Assembly (NCBI RefSeq): GCF_002954445.1
Contig: NZ_MQWA01000001.1
Span: 2,380,223-2,444,222, forward strand
Length of the DNA: 64,000 nt
Direction: 5' to 3'
Source of the DNA: Rubritalea profundi
GTDB taxonomy: Bacteria > Verrucomicrobiota > Verrucomicrobiia > Verrucomicrobiales > Akkermansiaceae
Below the pieces are notes generated by a model, which worked only from the letters and a program-made list of their open reading frames with translations, did not search any database and was not told the origin of the DNA. A program made the position numbers and the translations under genes. Position 1 is the first letter of the stretch. Each line of letters opens with the position of its first letter. This document shows, piece by piece, positions 26,278 to 36,600 of this stretch.

Positions 26278-27513
26278 ATGCATATCGAGATTCTAAACAC
26301 TGGCACAGAGCTATTATTAGGCACTACCCAAAATACCCACGGTGCCTGGATTGGTCAGGAGCTCATAAAGCTGGGACTCAGGGTGCAGCGACAAACAACA
26401 GTTCCCGATGGTGAGCCTGTACGTGAGGCTATTAAAGAATCCATCGAGCGTGCAGATGTACTGATCGTGACTGGCGGCTTAGGGCCTACCAGCGATGATC
26501 TCACCCGCGAGGCGACGGCCGAGGCCATGGGAATTGATTTGATAGAGGATGAACATGCTCTGCGCGTGGTGGTGGAGTTTTTTAAGAACTTAGATAAGTA
26601 CATGGCTGATTCTAATCTAAAGCAGGCGATGATTCCTTGTGGTGCTGAAGTCTTGCCAAACCCCAACGGCACGGCGCCAGGAGTCTACCTGCCCCCTCGT
26701 TTAGGCAAGGGCTCGCCTTGTGCTGTCTTCCTTTTACCCGGACCTCCGCGCGAGCTTTATCCTATGTATCATGCAGAAGTGCCGCATCGGCTTAAAGCCT
26801 TAGCTGAACTCTCGGATGATCACGAGATGGTGGAAATGAAGTTCACGGGAATTGGAGAAAGTGATTTCCACGAGGCGCTCGATAGTCCTCTGAATGCGAT
26901 TGCCGGTCTAGAGGTTGGTTATTGCGCGCGTCCTTCGGAGGTGGATCTTCGTTTGATAGGCCCACACGCAGCAGTCGAGTCAGCACGAACACTCGTGACG
27001 AATACCTATCCTGATAAATTGATTAGCGATGATGGAAGTTTGTTAGAAAAAGTCGTGGTCGATTTGTTAGCCGCTAAAAAATGGAATCTAGCAACAGTAG
27101 AGAGCTGCACTGGCGGAGCGGTAGCTAGTCGTATCACAGACGTGGCTGGTGCATCCGAAGTCTTCACCCATGGATTCGTGACCTATGCCAATGAAGCGAA
27201 ACGAGATGTCATCGGGGTGAGCGAAGATTTACTCAACACTCACGGCGCAGTAAGCGAGCAAGTCGCCCGTGCTATGGCGCAAGGAGCTCTAGAGACGAGT
27301 GGAGCTGACATTGCAGTGTCAGTGACTGGAATTGCAGGCCCTGGCGGTGGTTCGGAAGAAAAACCGGTTGGCTCAGTGTGGCTGGGAATAGCCGTGAAAG
27401 GGGAGACTCCCTACGCGCTGAAATCCTTTTACCCCAAAGACCGCGCAGCATTCAAACTCATGGCCTCCCAGCGCGCCCTCGATTTAGTCAGGAGGGAGCT
27501 TCGCTCTGAGTGA
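26278..27513 (+). CDS. cinA: CinA family nicotinamide-nucleotide amidohydrolase/pyrophosphatase
   Basis: The 411-aa, two-domain protein starts with a MoCF-like N-terminal domain (LNTGTELLLGTTQNTHGAWIG, VTGGLGPTSDDLTREA, LLPGPPRELYPMY), which in studied CinA proteins has ADP-ribose/NAD pyrophosphatase activity. The C-terminal CinA domain (about residues 255-411; VESCTGGAVASRITDVAGAS, YANEAKRDVIGV, GIAGPGGGSEEKPVGSVW) deamidates NMN in pyridine nucleotide salvage. Full length. It converges on rlmH with a 4-bp gap, so the two transcripts overlap at their ends. Confidence 0.95.
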   Translation: MHIEILNTGTELLLGTTQNTHGAWIGQELIKLGLRVQRQTTVPDGEPVREAIKESIERADVLIVTGGLGPTSDDLTREATAEAMGIDLIEDEHALRVVVEFFKNLDKYMADSNLKQAMIPCGAEVLPNPNGTAPGVYLPPRLGKGSPCAVFLLPGPPRELYPMYHAEVPHRLKALAELSDDHEMVEMKFTGIGESDFHEALDSPLNAIAGLEVGYCARPSEVDLRLIGPHAAVESARTLVTNTYPDKLISDDGSLLEKVVVDLLAAKKWNLATVESCTGGAVASRITDVAGASEVFTHGFVTYANEAKRDVIGVSEDLLNTHGAVSEQVARAMAQGALETSGADIAVSVTGIAGPGGGSEEKPVGSVWLGIAVKGETPYALKSFYPKDRAAFKLMASQRALDLVRRELRSE

Positions 27514-27517
27514 GTCT

Positions 27518-27958
27518 TTAATCGCGATGGTAGGGCTCGCCTCGTTTGATGGTGGCGACTCTGTAAATTTGCTCTAGCAGCACGACTAATGCGAGTTCGT
27601 GCATCAGTGTGAGAGCTGAGAGAGAGAGGATGAAGTCAGCGTCATCACGTAGTTGTTGGGTGTGGCCATCGCTGGCACCGATGAGAAAGCTGATGTTTTT
27701 GACACCACGCATTTCCCACTTGTTGTAGAGTTTGACGAGTTCTTGGGTGGTCGGAGTGGCCCCACGCTCGTCCATAACCACTCGGATGGTGCCTTCACTG
27801 GCCTCGTAAAGCCGCTTGGATACATCTTCGCTGGAGCCGTCTTTGATGTGAGTGAGTTTGTATTTACCGTAACGCGTCAGCCGTTTGAGGTACTCGGCAG
27901 TGCCGTCCTTTGCGTATTTAAGGGAAGGTTTACCGGCTACGATGATCTCGTGGTTCAT
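27518..27958 (-). CDS. rlmH: 23S rRNA (pseudouridine1915-N3)-methyltransferase RlmH
   Basis: The 146-aa SPOUT methyltransferase has the trefoil-knot region FLIGASDGH...[36 protein letters not shown], whose C-terminal His-Arg-Asp is the family signature. It methylates helix 69 of 23S rRNA after the ribosome is assembled. Length is slightly shorter than the E. coli protein (155 aa) but complete. Convergent with cinA. Confidence 0.94.
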   Translation of the reverse strand: MNHEIIVAGKPSLKYAKDGTAEYLKRLTRYGKYKLTHIKDGSSEDVSKRLYEASEGTIRVVMDERGATPTTQELVKLYNKWEMRGVKNISFLIGASDGHTQQLRDDADFILSLSALTLMHELALVVLLEQIYRVATIKRGEPYHRD

Positions 27959-28015
27959 GGGGGATAGGAAAAAGGAAAAAGTGTGGAGGATAAAGTCTTT
28001 TTTCTGATCACTTCC

Positions 28016-28975
28016 TTACGTCAGTGACCCGCCGCAGGAGGAGCCTGAGCCGGCGGTGCAGCCGAAGCAATGGTTGGCTGTCTGGATAGGAATATTTTGG
28101 TAGGTAGCGGGGTCGATGTCCCAGACGTGGAGGACGTCTTCACCGTTTTTGATGCCCATTTTGAGCATCTGGTTGAAATCGCAATCGAAGACTTCTCCGA
28201 GCCAAGAGGCATTGATGGTATTGCGGCACATGAGTCCGTCGACGGTAGTCGGGTTGAAGGATTCCCTGAGGAGTTGGTTGTACTCTTCTAGTTGCTTGTT
28301 GCGTTTGAGATAGGAGGAGAAACGGGAGATAGCCATGTTGGCGATGCAGTAGAGCGAGTTGAAATCGATGTCGAAATGCTCTTTCATTTCTATCTTATAG
28401 TCTTCTTCTAGGCCTTTTTGCTCAGGAGGCAGGAGGGCTCCGTTAGGGTTGTAGACAAAATTGATTTCAAGCTCTGGGTCGCGGCCGTAACCGACGGCGT
28501 TGAGTTTCTGAAAGGCGCTGATAGAGGCGTCGAAGACTCCTTCACCACGCTGCTCGTTGACGTTGTCTGGCGAGTAGCAAGGCATGGAGGCGATGATAGT
28601 GATCTTGTGCTTTGCATGGAATGCGGGAATCCATTCGTAGCCTGGTTCTTCTATGATGGTCGCATTGAGCCGGGTCATCACGGTGCGAGGTTTCTTAAAG
28701 TTTTTGACACTTTCTACTAGGTAGCGGAAGTCTGGGATCATCTCTGGGGTTCCGCCCGTGAGGTCGAGAGTGGGAATGTCGGTCTTCTCGAACCACTCAA
28801 GAATACGATCCACCGTCTGGCGGTCCATGATTTCTTTCCGCTTGGGGCCGGCATTGACGTGGCAATGAACGCAAGTGAGGTTGCAGAGTTTACCGATGTT
28901 GAGCTGGAGAATCTCAGGTGCGCTGCGGGTGAGCGGGGTGTGGGCAGCAGCAAGTGCCTTGTCGAATGTGTTCAT
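28016..28975 (-). CDS. arsS: Arsenosugar biosynthesis radical SAM protein ArsS
   Basis: The 319-aa radical SAM enzyme has the cluster motif CNLTCVHC (Cys31, Cys35, Cys38) and LDLTGGTPEMIPDFRYLV binding SAM. A C-terminal DUF3641-type region ends in a Cys-rich tail with HCFGCTAGSGSSCGG. This family (TIGR04167/ArsS) works with ArsM in making arsenosugars and is widespread in marine bacteria; the tail is a family hallmark. All Cys codons here are ordinary TGC/TGT. No arsM or other ars gene is next to it. Its own promoter is expected in the 170-bp gap to lemA. Confidence 0.9.
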   Translation of the reverse strand: MNTFDKALAAAHTPLTRSAPEILQLNIGKLCNLTCVHCHVNAGPKRKEIMDRQTVDRILEWFEKTDIPTLDLTGGTPEMIPDFRYLVESVKNFKKPRTVMTRLNATIIEEPGYEWIPAFHAKHKITIIASMPCYSPDNVNEQRGEGVFDASISAFQKLNAVGYGRDPELEINFVYNPNGALLPPEQKGLEEDYKIEMKEHFDIDFNSLYCIANMAISRFSSYLKRNKQLEEYNQLLRESFNPTTVDGLMCRNTINASWLGEVFDCDFNQMLKMGIKNGEDVLHVWDIDPATYQNIPIQTANHCFGCTAGSGSSCGGSLT

Positions 28976-29146
28976 GGATTTCGGTGATAGGATCTATGAG
29001 TTATGATGGAAGTTACTTGGCCGTGTCAAGGTTGCTGGCCGCGTATTACAGAGAGCTCTACTTTTTATAATCGCCAATTGCCGAAACTTGTCTGACTGTA
29101 TGAGGGTTACACTTGAGAAATATTCAAAACCAATTACTTTAAATCC

Positions 29147-29773
29147 ATGCTTAGTTCATTCTTTATTCAAACTCTCGCAATGAGCGGGGTGGTCATTACC
29201 TTGCTCATCGTAGCCGCTCTTTTCGTGTTAGCTCTTTTGTGGGTGATGGGAGCCTACAACGGATTGGTGAAGCTGCGTAATCGTTACAAAAATGCTTTCG
29301 CCCAAATTGATGTCCAGCTCAAGCGTCGCTACGATTTGATCCCAAACCTTGTGGAAACAGCAAAGAAGTACATGTCCCATGAGCGCGAAACTCTGGAGGC
29401 TGTGATCACTGCCCGGAATTCGGCATCGAGCGCGCGAAAAAACGTGAGCCCTGATGATGCTTCGAATATGAAGGATCTCATGGTTTCAGAAGGAGCATTG
29501 GGGGCATCGCTCGGAAATCTTTTTGCTCTGTCTGAGTCGTACCCAGACCTCAAGGCGAACCAGAACATGATGCAGCTGACTGAGGAACTCACTTCTACTG
29601 AAAACAAAGTGGGGTTCTCCCGCCAAGCCTACAACGACGCGGTGACGGTCTATAATACGAAGCGTGAAACCTTTCCGACTAACATCATCGCCGGCATGTT
29701 CAACTTTAACGACGCTATTCTCTTCGAGGTCTCCGACCCAAGCGAGCGCGAAGCTGTGAAGGTGGAGTTTTAG
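29147..29773 (+). CDS. LemA family protein
   Basis: The 208-aa product has one N-terminal transmembrane helix (about residues 12-37) followed by the LemA helical bundle: YNGLVKLRNRYKNAFAQIDVQLKRRYDLIPNLVETAKKYM, where the RRYDLIPNLVE segment is diagnostic. It ends with FNFNDAILFEV, the usual LemA finish. The biochemical role is unknown. It is followed after 47 bp by an M48 protease gene, a pairing conserved in many bacteria. Confidence 0.9.
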   Translation: MLSSFFIQTLAMSGVVITLLIVAALFVLALLWVMGAYNGLVKLRNRYKNAFAQIDVQLKRRYDLIPNLVETAKKYMSHERETLEAVITARNSASSARKNVSPDDASNMKDLMVSEGALGASLGNLFALSESYPDLKANQNMMQLTEELTSTENKVGFSRQAYNDAVTVYNTKRETFPTNIIAGMFNFNDAILFEVSDPSEREAVKVEF

Positions 29774-29820
29774 GCGCCTATTACGGAGTGTTAAGTTGCT
29801 AGATTTCAGTGATCAATTAA

Positions 29821-31773
29821 ATGAATTTTTACGAAGCTCAAGATGATGCGCGGCGTCGTACGAAGTGGCTGATTGGCTACTTTGTGTTGGCGGTTGTGGG
29901 GGTGGTGTTGGCTATTTATGCGATCCTTGGATTGTATTATATGAGCCAGACTGTTGCGATGGTGGATGCTGCAGGGAACCTTATGCAGCAGCAGGGGGTA
30001 TTTTGGGACTTAGAGAGGTTTGTGACTGTCACCGTTCTGACGACTGGTGTGATCCTCGCTGGCAATGTTTTTAAATCTTTTCAACTCAGTGGCGGCGGCG
30101 CTGTGGTGGCGCGTGACATGGGTGGGCGGCAAGTCGACCCACACACCACGGATATTGATGAGCGCAAGCTGGTAAATGTGATAGAGGAAATGGCGATCGC
30201 TTCAGGTGTGCCAGTTCCTGAAATATGGGTGATGGATCAGGAGACTGGGATCAATGCTTTTGCAGCTGGGACTGAGCCTGGGAATGCAGTGATCGGAGTG
30301 ACCCGCGGCTGTATCCAGCGCTTGAACCGTTCTGAGCTGCAGGGGGTGATGGCCCATGAGTTTAGTCATATTTTAAATGGGGATATGAAGCTGAACATGC
30401 GGCTAATCGGTTGGCTGTTTGGTATAATGATGCTTTCTATCATCGGACGACAACTGATGTTTCACATGCAGTTTATGAGTATGCGCCGTAGTCGCGAGAA
30501 TAACAATGGTGCGCTGATCGGATTGATCGCAGCGATTGCTTTGTTAGTCGTTGGCTCTATAGGCGTATTTTTCGCGCGGATGATTCAAGCTGCGATTTCA
30601 CGCCAGCGTGAGTATCTAGCAGATGCTTCAGCGGTTCAATTTACCCGAGACCCGGCTAGTATAGCTGGGGCTTTGAAGAAAATAGGCGGCCAGCAATATG
30701 GCTCGGAAGTGAAAGCTGGCAAGGCCTCTGAGGCTAGCCACATGTTTTTTGCTGATGGAGGAATGTTTTCCTACGGGTTTGCAACCCATCCACCGTTAGA
30801 TGTGAGGATCAAGGCGATAGAGGCTGACTGGGATGGTGAGTTTAAGGACTCGGAGATTCCAGAAGTGGGCTCTCAGGCGCATCCAACTGACAGCCGCATG
30901 AGTGGATTTTCTGGAGGTGCTGTGAGTCACGCTCAGCCAACGGAAGTTCATGTCCAACGCGAGCAATGGGATAAACTCGGTGACATGTCGCAAACGAGTA
31001 TCGAGGTGGGTTCAGCAATCCTCCAAAGCCTAGAGCAAAGTTGGATGGACGCTTGTCACGATAGAGATGAGGCGCAGTCGATGCTGTTTGGTCTACTTCT
31101 CGCTAGTGATAGAAAATTGCGCTCAAGTGAGGTGAAATTTTTGAAAAAGAAGATGGGCGATGCCGCGGCTGAACGTGCTCAGTCGTGGAGTGATGTTTTG
31201 CTTGCGCAGCATTCGTCGCAGAAAATTGCGCTGATTGATCTGTCCATCCCCACACTGCGGAAACTGTCCCATCCCGAATACGAGCGCTTTATCCATGCGA
31301 CTCAATGGCTGATCGCAAGCGATGGGCATGTCGATATCTTTGAGTTCATGTTACAAAAATTGTTAGAGAATCATCTATCATCACATTTCGAGGGAGCAAA
31401 GTCGCCCCGCGTACGTTACCATAAGCTCAGCCAGCTCAACTCGGGTCTCAATGTCTTGATCTCGACGATGGCGGGAGTGGGTGCCTCTAGCGGTGAGGAT
31501 CTGGAGAGTGCTTATGCCGCAGCTGCAGGAGCATTGTCCGAGAATGGATCGAAGCTGTCAGGCATACTTCCCGCTGACCAATGTGGACTGCATTTGGTAG
31601 AAGACGCTCTGCGGAGGTTAGCTGAATCGACCCCAATTATGAAACGTGATGTACTCCATGCTTGTGGATTGGCAGTGATGTCAGATGGCGTACTTGGCAG
31701 CCACGAGGCTGAGTTACTACGCGCCGTTGCAGACACCATGGGAGCGACCATTCCCCCATTCGTGAAGAGGTGA
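29821..31773 (+). CDS. M48 (HtpX-like) membrane metalloprotease with TerB-like C-terminal extension
   Basis: The 650-aa product has two N-terminal TM helices (about 16-40 and 66-85), a Zn-protease site HEFSH (179-183), and two further TM helices (about 193-212 and 230-255). REYLADASAVQFTRDP holds the third Zn ligand. HtpX proteins end near residue 340. Here about 300 more residues contain two segments like TerB acidic-helix units (WLIASDGHVDIFEFMLQKLL and LAVMSDGVLGSHEAELLRAVAD), presumably cytoplasmic. Role: membrane protein quality control, inferred from family. In operon with lemA. Confidence 0.88.
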   Translation: MNFYEAQDDARRRTKWLIGYFVLAVVGVVLAIYAILGLYYMSQTVAMVDAAGNLMQQQGVFWDLERFVTVTVLTTGVILAGNVFKSFQLSGGGAVVARDMGGRQVDPHTTDIDERKLVNVIEEMAIASGVPVPEIWVMDQETGINAFAAGTEPGNAVIGVTRGCIQRLNRSELQGVMAHEFSHILNGDMKLNMRLIGWLFGIMMLSIIGRQLMFHMQFMSMRRSRENNNGALIGLIAAIALLVVGSIGVFFARMIQAAISRQREYLADASAVQFTRDPASIAGALKKIGGQQYGSEVKAGKASEASHMFFADGGMFSYGFATHPPLDVRIKAIEADWDGEFKDSEIPEVGSQAHPTDSRMSGFSGGAVSHAQPTEVHVQREQWDKLGDMSQTSIEVGSAILQSLEQSWMDACHDRDEAQSMLFGLLLASDRKLRSSEVKFLKKKMGDAAAERAQSWSDVLLAQHSSQKIALIDLSIPTLRKLSHPEYERFIHATQWLIASDGHVDIFEFMLQKLLENHLSSHFEGAKSPRVRYHKLSQLNSGLNVLISTMAGVGASSGEDLESAYAAAAGALSENGSKLSGILPADQCGLHLVEDALRRLAESTPIMKRDVLHACGLAVMSDGVLGSHEAELLRAVADTMGATIPPFVKR

Positions 31774-31809
31774 ATTGCTAACAACGAGAGCTTTATCTAT
31801 AGTAGAACT

Positions 31810-32140
31810 ATGGAAACACGGAATCCAACAGCCTTTGAACAACAAATCTATGAGGCGACTTCTGGGATACCAAAGGGACCCGTGACGACTTATAAATCAC
31901 TGGCAAAGCATGTCGGCTGTGGTTCTTCACAGGCGGTGGGGCAGGCGCTGAAGCGCAATCCATTTGCGGCAGAAGTGCCGTGTCACCGAGTGATTAGTTC
32001 ACAGTTGAAGATTCGCCGGATACATGGGGAAAGTGGAGGGTGAAGAGGTGCAGCGTAAAAGAGAATTACTTGCTGCTGAGGGAGTGGAGGTTGATCCATC
32101 TGGATGTTTGTTAGACTCGGGTAGGATGATCGAACTTTAG
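31810..32140 (+). CDS. MGMT-family methylated-DNA--cysteine methyltransferase-like protein, with an apparent 1-nt frameshift
   Basis: A short (about 109 aa) single-domain Ogt/ATL-type protein: IPKGPVTTYKSLAKHVGC, QAVGQALKRNPF and the active-site EVPCHRVISS, in which Cys is retained. In the first frame the protein stops at 32043. Dropping one base near 32014-32018 (ATTCGCCGGATAC) continues as GYMGKVEGEEVQRKRELLAAEG...GCLLDSGRMIEL to the TAG at 32138, as expected for the family. The retained Cys favours a methyl-accepting protein over a Cys-less ATL. Either a sequence error or a recent mutation. Confidence 0.75.
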
Positions 32141-32390
32141 TGGGGATAAGCGTGCTTCCAGCAGCTTTGTCACTAGCATGGCTGACTCTGGCATTGCTTC
32201 TTCTCGAGTGCCTTTAGATCACTATTTGAAATCATCTGCGTACTTTTTGTTTACCTAGGTCGGTTTGTATTGTTCTTGAAGAAACAATCCGATCTCTATG
32301 GATCTATGGTTCTGAGCTCTCAGAATTGCGCGTGACATATGAAAGTTCATCGTTAATGTTGGCGTTCTCAAAAAGAATGAGAAATAAGCG

Positions 32391-33125
32391 ATGAAGAAAA
32401 AATATGTGATACCAGCTCTAATTACGGGCGTGGTGGTAATGGCCCCAGCCATGGCTGAGGAAGAAATAGTGGAGAACGAGAGCCAGTGGGAGAATAGTGT
32501 CGACTTTGGGCTTAGCCTATCAAAGGGAAACACGGACAATCTCTTGCTGCGCTTCGGCTTGCAGACCGAAAAAAAGGATGGACCAGATGCCTATTTTGGT
32601 AGTGCAAGTTACAAGTATGGTGAAGAGGAGTCTGCTGCAACTCAGGATGAGATTCTTGGGAAAGCCACTTGGAAACACGCGTATTCCGGAAAGAACTTTT
32701 TTGGGCTACGAGTTGATGCTCGCCGCGACACCTTTGCTGACATCGACTACCGATTCTCTCTCAATGCAACCTACGGTTATTATTGGGTGGATACAGAAAC
32801 CACGGTTTTCTCGACTGAGTTAGGTCTGGGTATTACTGCCGAGGATAAAGGTTTGGGTAACACCACTTATCTCAATGGATTGTTTGATCAGCACTTCGAG
32901 CACAAGTTCAATGAGAACGCTAAGTTCTACCAGAGTCTCGCATTCTCTCCTAGATTGGACGATCTCGAGGACTACCGCATCGAGTTCGAAATGGGTATTG
33001 AAACGAAAATTACGGAGACGATCGCTTTCAAAGTGAGCTTTGAAGATCGTTACGAGAGTAGGCCTGCAGCAGGTAAAGAGGAGAATGATCTCAAGCTGAT
33101 CACGGGACTTTCTTATAAGTTCTAA
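32391..33125 (+). CDS. DUF481 family outer-membrane beta-barrel protein
   Basis: The 244-aa product has a signal peptide (about residues 1-22, ending AMA). It is followed by alternating-hydrophobicity strands typical of DUF481 salt-induced outer-membrane proteins (VDFGLSLSKGNTDNLLLRFGLQ, ASYKYGE, FFGLRVDARRDTFADIDYRF), and ends in Phe (LITGLSYKF), the usual barrel-insertion signal. The specific role is unknown. It stands alone, with 250 bp of unassigned sequence upstream and a terminator downstream. Confidence 0.85.
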   Translation: MKKKYVIPALITGVVVMAPAMAEEEIVENESQWENSVDFGLSLSKGNTDNLLLRFGLQTEKKDGPDAYFGSASYKYGEEESAATQDEILGKATWKHAYSGKNFFGLRVDARRDTFADIDYRFSLNATYGYYWVDTETTVFSTELGLGITAEDKGLGNTTYLNGLFDQHFEHKFNENAKFYQSLAFSPRLDDLEDYRIEFEMGIETKITETIAFKVSFEDRYESRPAAGKEENDLKLITGLSYKF

Positions 33126-33150
33126 TCGCTACGCGTAGACTGTTTATATA

Positions 33151-33184
33151 AAGGCGATATCCAGCGAGGTGTCGCCTTTTATAT
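33151..33184. terminator. Bidirectional rho-independent terminator
   Basis: AAAGGCGA/TCGCCTTT 8-bp stem with a 14-nt loop, followed by T-rich sequence on the plus strand and preceded by A-rich sequence. It sits between the convergent DUF481 gene (+) and the gene at 33199-33663 (-). Confidence 0.7.
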
Positions 33185-33198
33185 TACTGGAGGATCCT

Positions 33199-33663
33199 CT
33201 AGCTGACCTTACGGTTCCATCGGGTGACGATGATTGTGGCTACGATCAGGCTGAAAATCGAGACCGAAGCGAGTACTAATTTACACCAAAAGGTGGAGGA
33301 AATCTTGTGGCCAAACCAGAATTTCCATTCTGCTAGGAAGAGGGATCTGTCTCGCTCCGCCCATCTGTCGACTCGGTTGATTTCAGCGCGGCGCACTAGA
33401 AGTTCCGTCCGAGTGTTTTGGAAGTACGATTGGACTGGCTCGGACTCGTTTTCATCACCAATATAGATTTCCATGGCTTCTAGCTCTTCCATGCTACCGT
33501 GAAGCGCGACATTGGTTATTTTGTGTGAGAGTGTGGCCGCTCCATCTTGATCGAGAGCTTCCGCGGCATAGAGCCTTGTGAGGCCGGATGTTAGAATCTT
33601 GATCCGCCGGGCCTCATCATCAGTAAGGAAATTTTCTTCTTTTGTGTCATCAGCTGGGATCAC
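33199..33663 (-). CDS. Hypothetical protein with a C-terminal membrane anchor
   Basis: The 154-aa product is mostly polar and helical (an acidic N-terminus, then RTELLVRRAEINRVDRWAERDRSLF) and ends in one transmembrane segment (FWCKLVLASVSIFSLIVATI, about 127-147) plus a short basic tail. No domain recognised. Its start overlaps the stop of the ABC transporter gene by 4 bp, so it is translationally coupled and is probably an accessory factor of that transporter. Confidence 0.6.
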   Translation of the reverse strand: MIPADDTKEENFLTDDEARRIKILTSGLTRLYAAEALDQDGAATLSHKITNVALHGSMEELEAMEIYIGDENESEPVQSYFQNTRTELLVRRAEINRVDRWAERDRSLFLAEWKFWFGHKISSTFWCKLVLASVSIFSLIVATIIVTRWNRKVS

Positions 33664-36600
33664 TTTTTTCTTAAGAACTTCGATGCGCTGTTGGATGCGG
33701 CGACGTTCCTTTTCGAAGGGGTTTTCTGTGGCTTGAGCGAGATGATACCTTCGAAGGAATAGCGAAGAGGCATAAACATGGCGGGCACTGGCTCGGCGCC
33801 ATTTTCACGCGCTTCATCGCCTCCGACAAAGAGACCGCGGTTCATTTCTCCGAAAGGAACCAATGCACCTGCGAGTAAGAGCTGGGGGACTAACAAAAGT
33901 GGAATGGACGAGAGGGCTGCACGTTCATTTTTTACAACGGTGGAGATCAGCATAGCCATTGCCGTTCCAGTGATCGCTGTGGAGCTCATCCAGAGCCAGT
34001 GGGTGAACCACATTTCTTTGATCTCGAGAAAGTAGTGACCAATCGAGACGTAGATGGCGCATTGAATACATGCTAGCAAGGTGAGCGTAGTGCACTTGGC
34101 AGAGATGTAGAGGCCTGTGCCATAGCGGGTATTGCGCTCACGGCGCAGTACGGGTAAATCACGTAAGATCTCTGTAGCGCTATTTGTTAGACCTAAGAAC
34201 ATGGCTACTGTCACAGAGAGAAAGAGGTAGGTGACGATGTGCAAGCCAGTCGCGAATTCGTATTTACCCTCGGCCGAAGCTCGTAGTGTTAGAGCAATCA
34301 AGAATGCCAGCAAAGGCGCTTCCAGAATCGTACAATAGAATGTGCCGCGGTTACGGAATTTTGCTAAAAGTGATCGCTTGAGGTGGGTCCGAAAGAGTCT
34401 CCAGTAATCTTGAGGGCGACGTGGGCGGGGAACTGGGACTGGCATGTTGTCCTCGGCCCGAGGCATGTCACCGAGTTGGGTTTGGACTTGGTTGTTTTGT
34501 TCGGTGACTTTCTGAATCAAGCGGTGGCTTTCTAGACGTTCTTGCCAGAATGCAGGTGGGAAGCGCCGGGCAAATGAGGAGGACTCGTTTGCTCCAGCTG
34601 AACCGTGAAGTGGAGTTTCTAACACATCGAACACGAAGTCGGCTCCGTTGAAGCAGCCTATACTTCCGTCGGTTCTGTTCAAAGTGGGGATATTAAATTC
34701 GAGACTGGCTTCTTCAAAATAGCGGGCCATTTCTACAGGGCTGCCGAAATAGGCCACTTTTCCTTCCTTGTCGAGAAGCAGAACCTTGTCGAAAAGTGAG
34801 AGAACTGAGGCGCCTGGACGGTGGAGTGATGCGATGACAATCTTATCCCGCGCGAGCGCTCGGAGTGATTCGGCAACGTGCTCAGAATCCTTTGAGGATA
34901 GTCCTGAGATGGGCTCATCAAAGAGGAAAATTTCTGCAGCCGAGCCGAGATCTAGTCCCAAATTGAGTCTGCCACGTTCACCTCCAGAGATTGTCTTGTC
35001 CCCAGCTGAGCCGACGGTGCGCTCTGCGAGAGGTTCGAGTGCGAGCTCTGCAAGAATGCTATTGACCCTACGTGTGTGCTCTTGGTTAGCGAGGTGAGGC
35101 CGGCGGATGGCGCAGGCGTGCATCAAATGTTCGCGGACAGTTAGATGAGGGTTGAGAGCCTCTTCTTGCGGCATGAAGGTGATGAAAGGGGCTAGCCTGG
35201 ACCGGTGGTTATAGAGAGAAATGCCATTGAAGCGCACGTGACCACGATCGGGCTTGAGCTGTCCCGCGATGGTGGCGAGTAAAGTCGATTTACCACAACC
35301 AGATGGGCCCATGATGCAAAGCATCTCTCCGCGCATGATTTTAAAGTCGATGCTATCGAGTGCTGTCATGTGTCGGGTGAAGCGGTGGCTGATGCCGTCG
35401 AGGTGAAGTTCTTGGATGACAGTGCGTTCTTCATCAATCAATCCTTCAGAAAACCGGCAGCGCACGGCTTGGCTGGCGCTGAGACGAATAACCGAACCAT
35501 CCATCAAGACTGAGCCGCTGCGTACGGCTTGGTTGTTCATCAGTAATGCTCGCTCGGATTCGATTATTTCCAGTTCACCTACTGATGTGTCAGGGTCGTA
35601 TGTAATCTTGATGGTGATCTTCCCAGCGAGGTTGGGGGAGATCAAGAGGTCGCCCTTACCTATGACTGAGGGGTCATTGGAGACGAGACAGGTTTGCTTC
35701 TCGCGGCTTAGGCGGAATCGACCACCAGCTTCGAGCGCTTGGTTGCGAATGCTTTCAAGATCGACTTGTGACCCTGTTCCCAATCGCAGAACATCGTGAA
35801 AACTCCGGTGAACCGTTTGATCAACGACAAGTTCTTCCTCGCCAGCTTTGATTTGAGTGGGGCGAATCGCTGTGATTTGGGCATTAGTACCGAAATCGAT
35901 ACGGATGGTTGAGAGGCGCGTTCTACTGCGCTCAGCCATTAGGCCGTTGGCTGACTCGTTGATGAAGAGCACGCGCGGCTGGAGGGTGCGCTTGTAGTTG
36001 AGGAAGAAGTTGAGATCGTTGAATGATATCGTCCAGTTGGGCAGCATGATACGCTGGTGAGAGCGCATTCGAATGATGCCTCCAGGGACGATGCTCGACC
36101 CACTGAGCCAGAGAGATTGGCCGCCAGTATTGCGGGCTATGATCACTTCGCCAGACTGATAAACGCGGAAAGCATAATTGTCAGTCGACTCAGGCAGTTG
36201 GACATCGGCAAAATCTGCGGAGGAGAAAGTGAGCCGAGTGAATGGCAGTTTTTTACTGCCGCTGTAACCCTCTTCTAGCTCCTTGAGGATGATTTCTCCT
36301 AGGTCGTGGCCATCGAGCCGCTGGAAGAATTCGAGAAATGCACGTTTGCCTCGATCTCGCCTAGAGGATGCCTCGACGAGTAAGTAAAGCTGTAGCCCTA
36401 GCGAGACGATGCCTTCGTATTCGAGTTGTACGGCGAGTTTGTTGGCGAGAGAAACGGTGCTCTGTGGAGTTCGCAATGCCTTTTGTAATCGGCGAGCTAG
36501 CCAGTGGTGGTCGGCCTCTGGGAATGCGTGGCGTAATAAATCGAGCGCGACTTCAGCTTCGGTCGTGTCCACCCGACCATCCAGCGAAACGAATGCGGCA

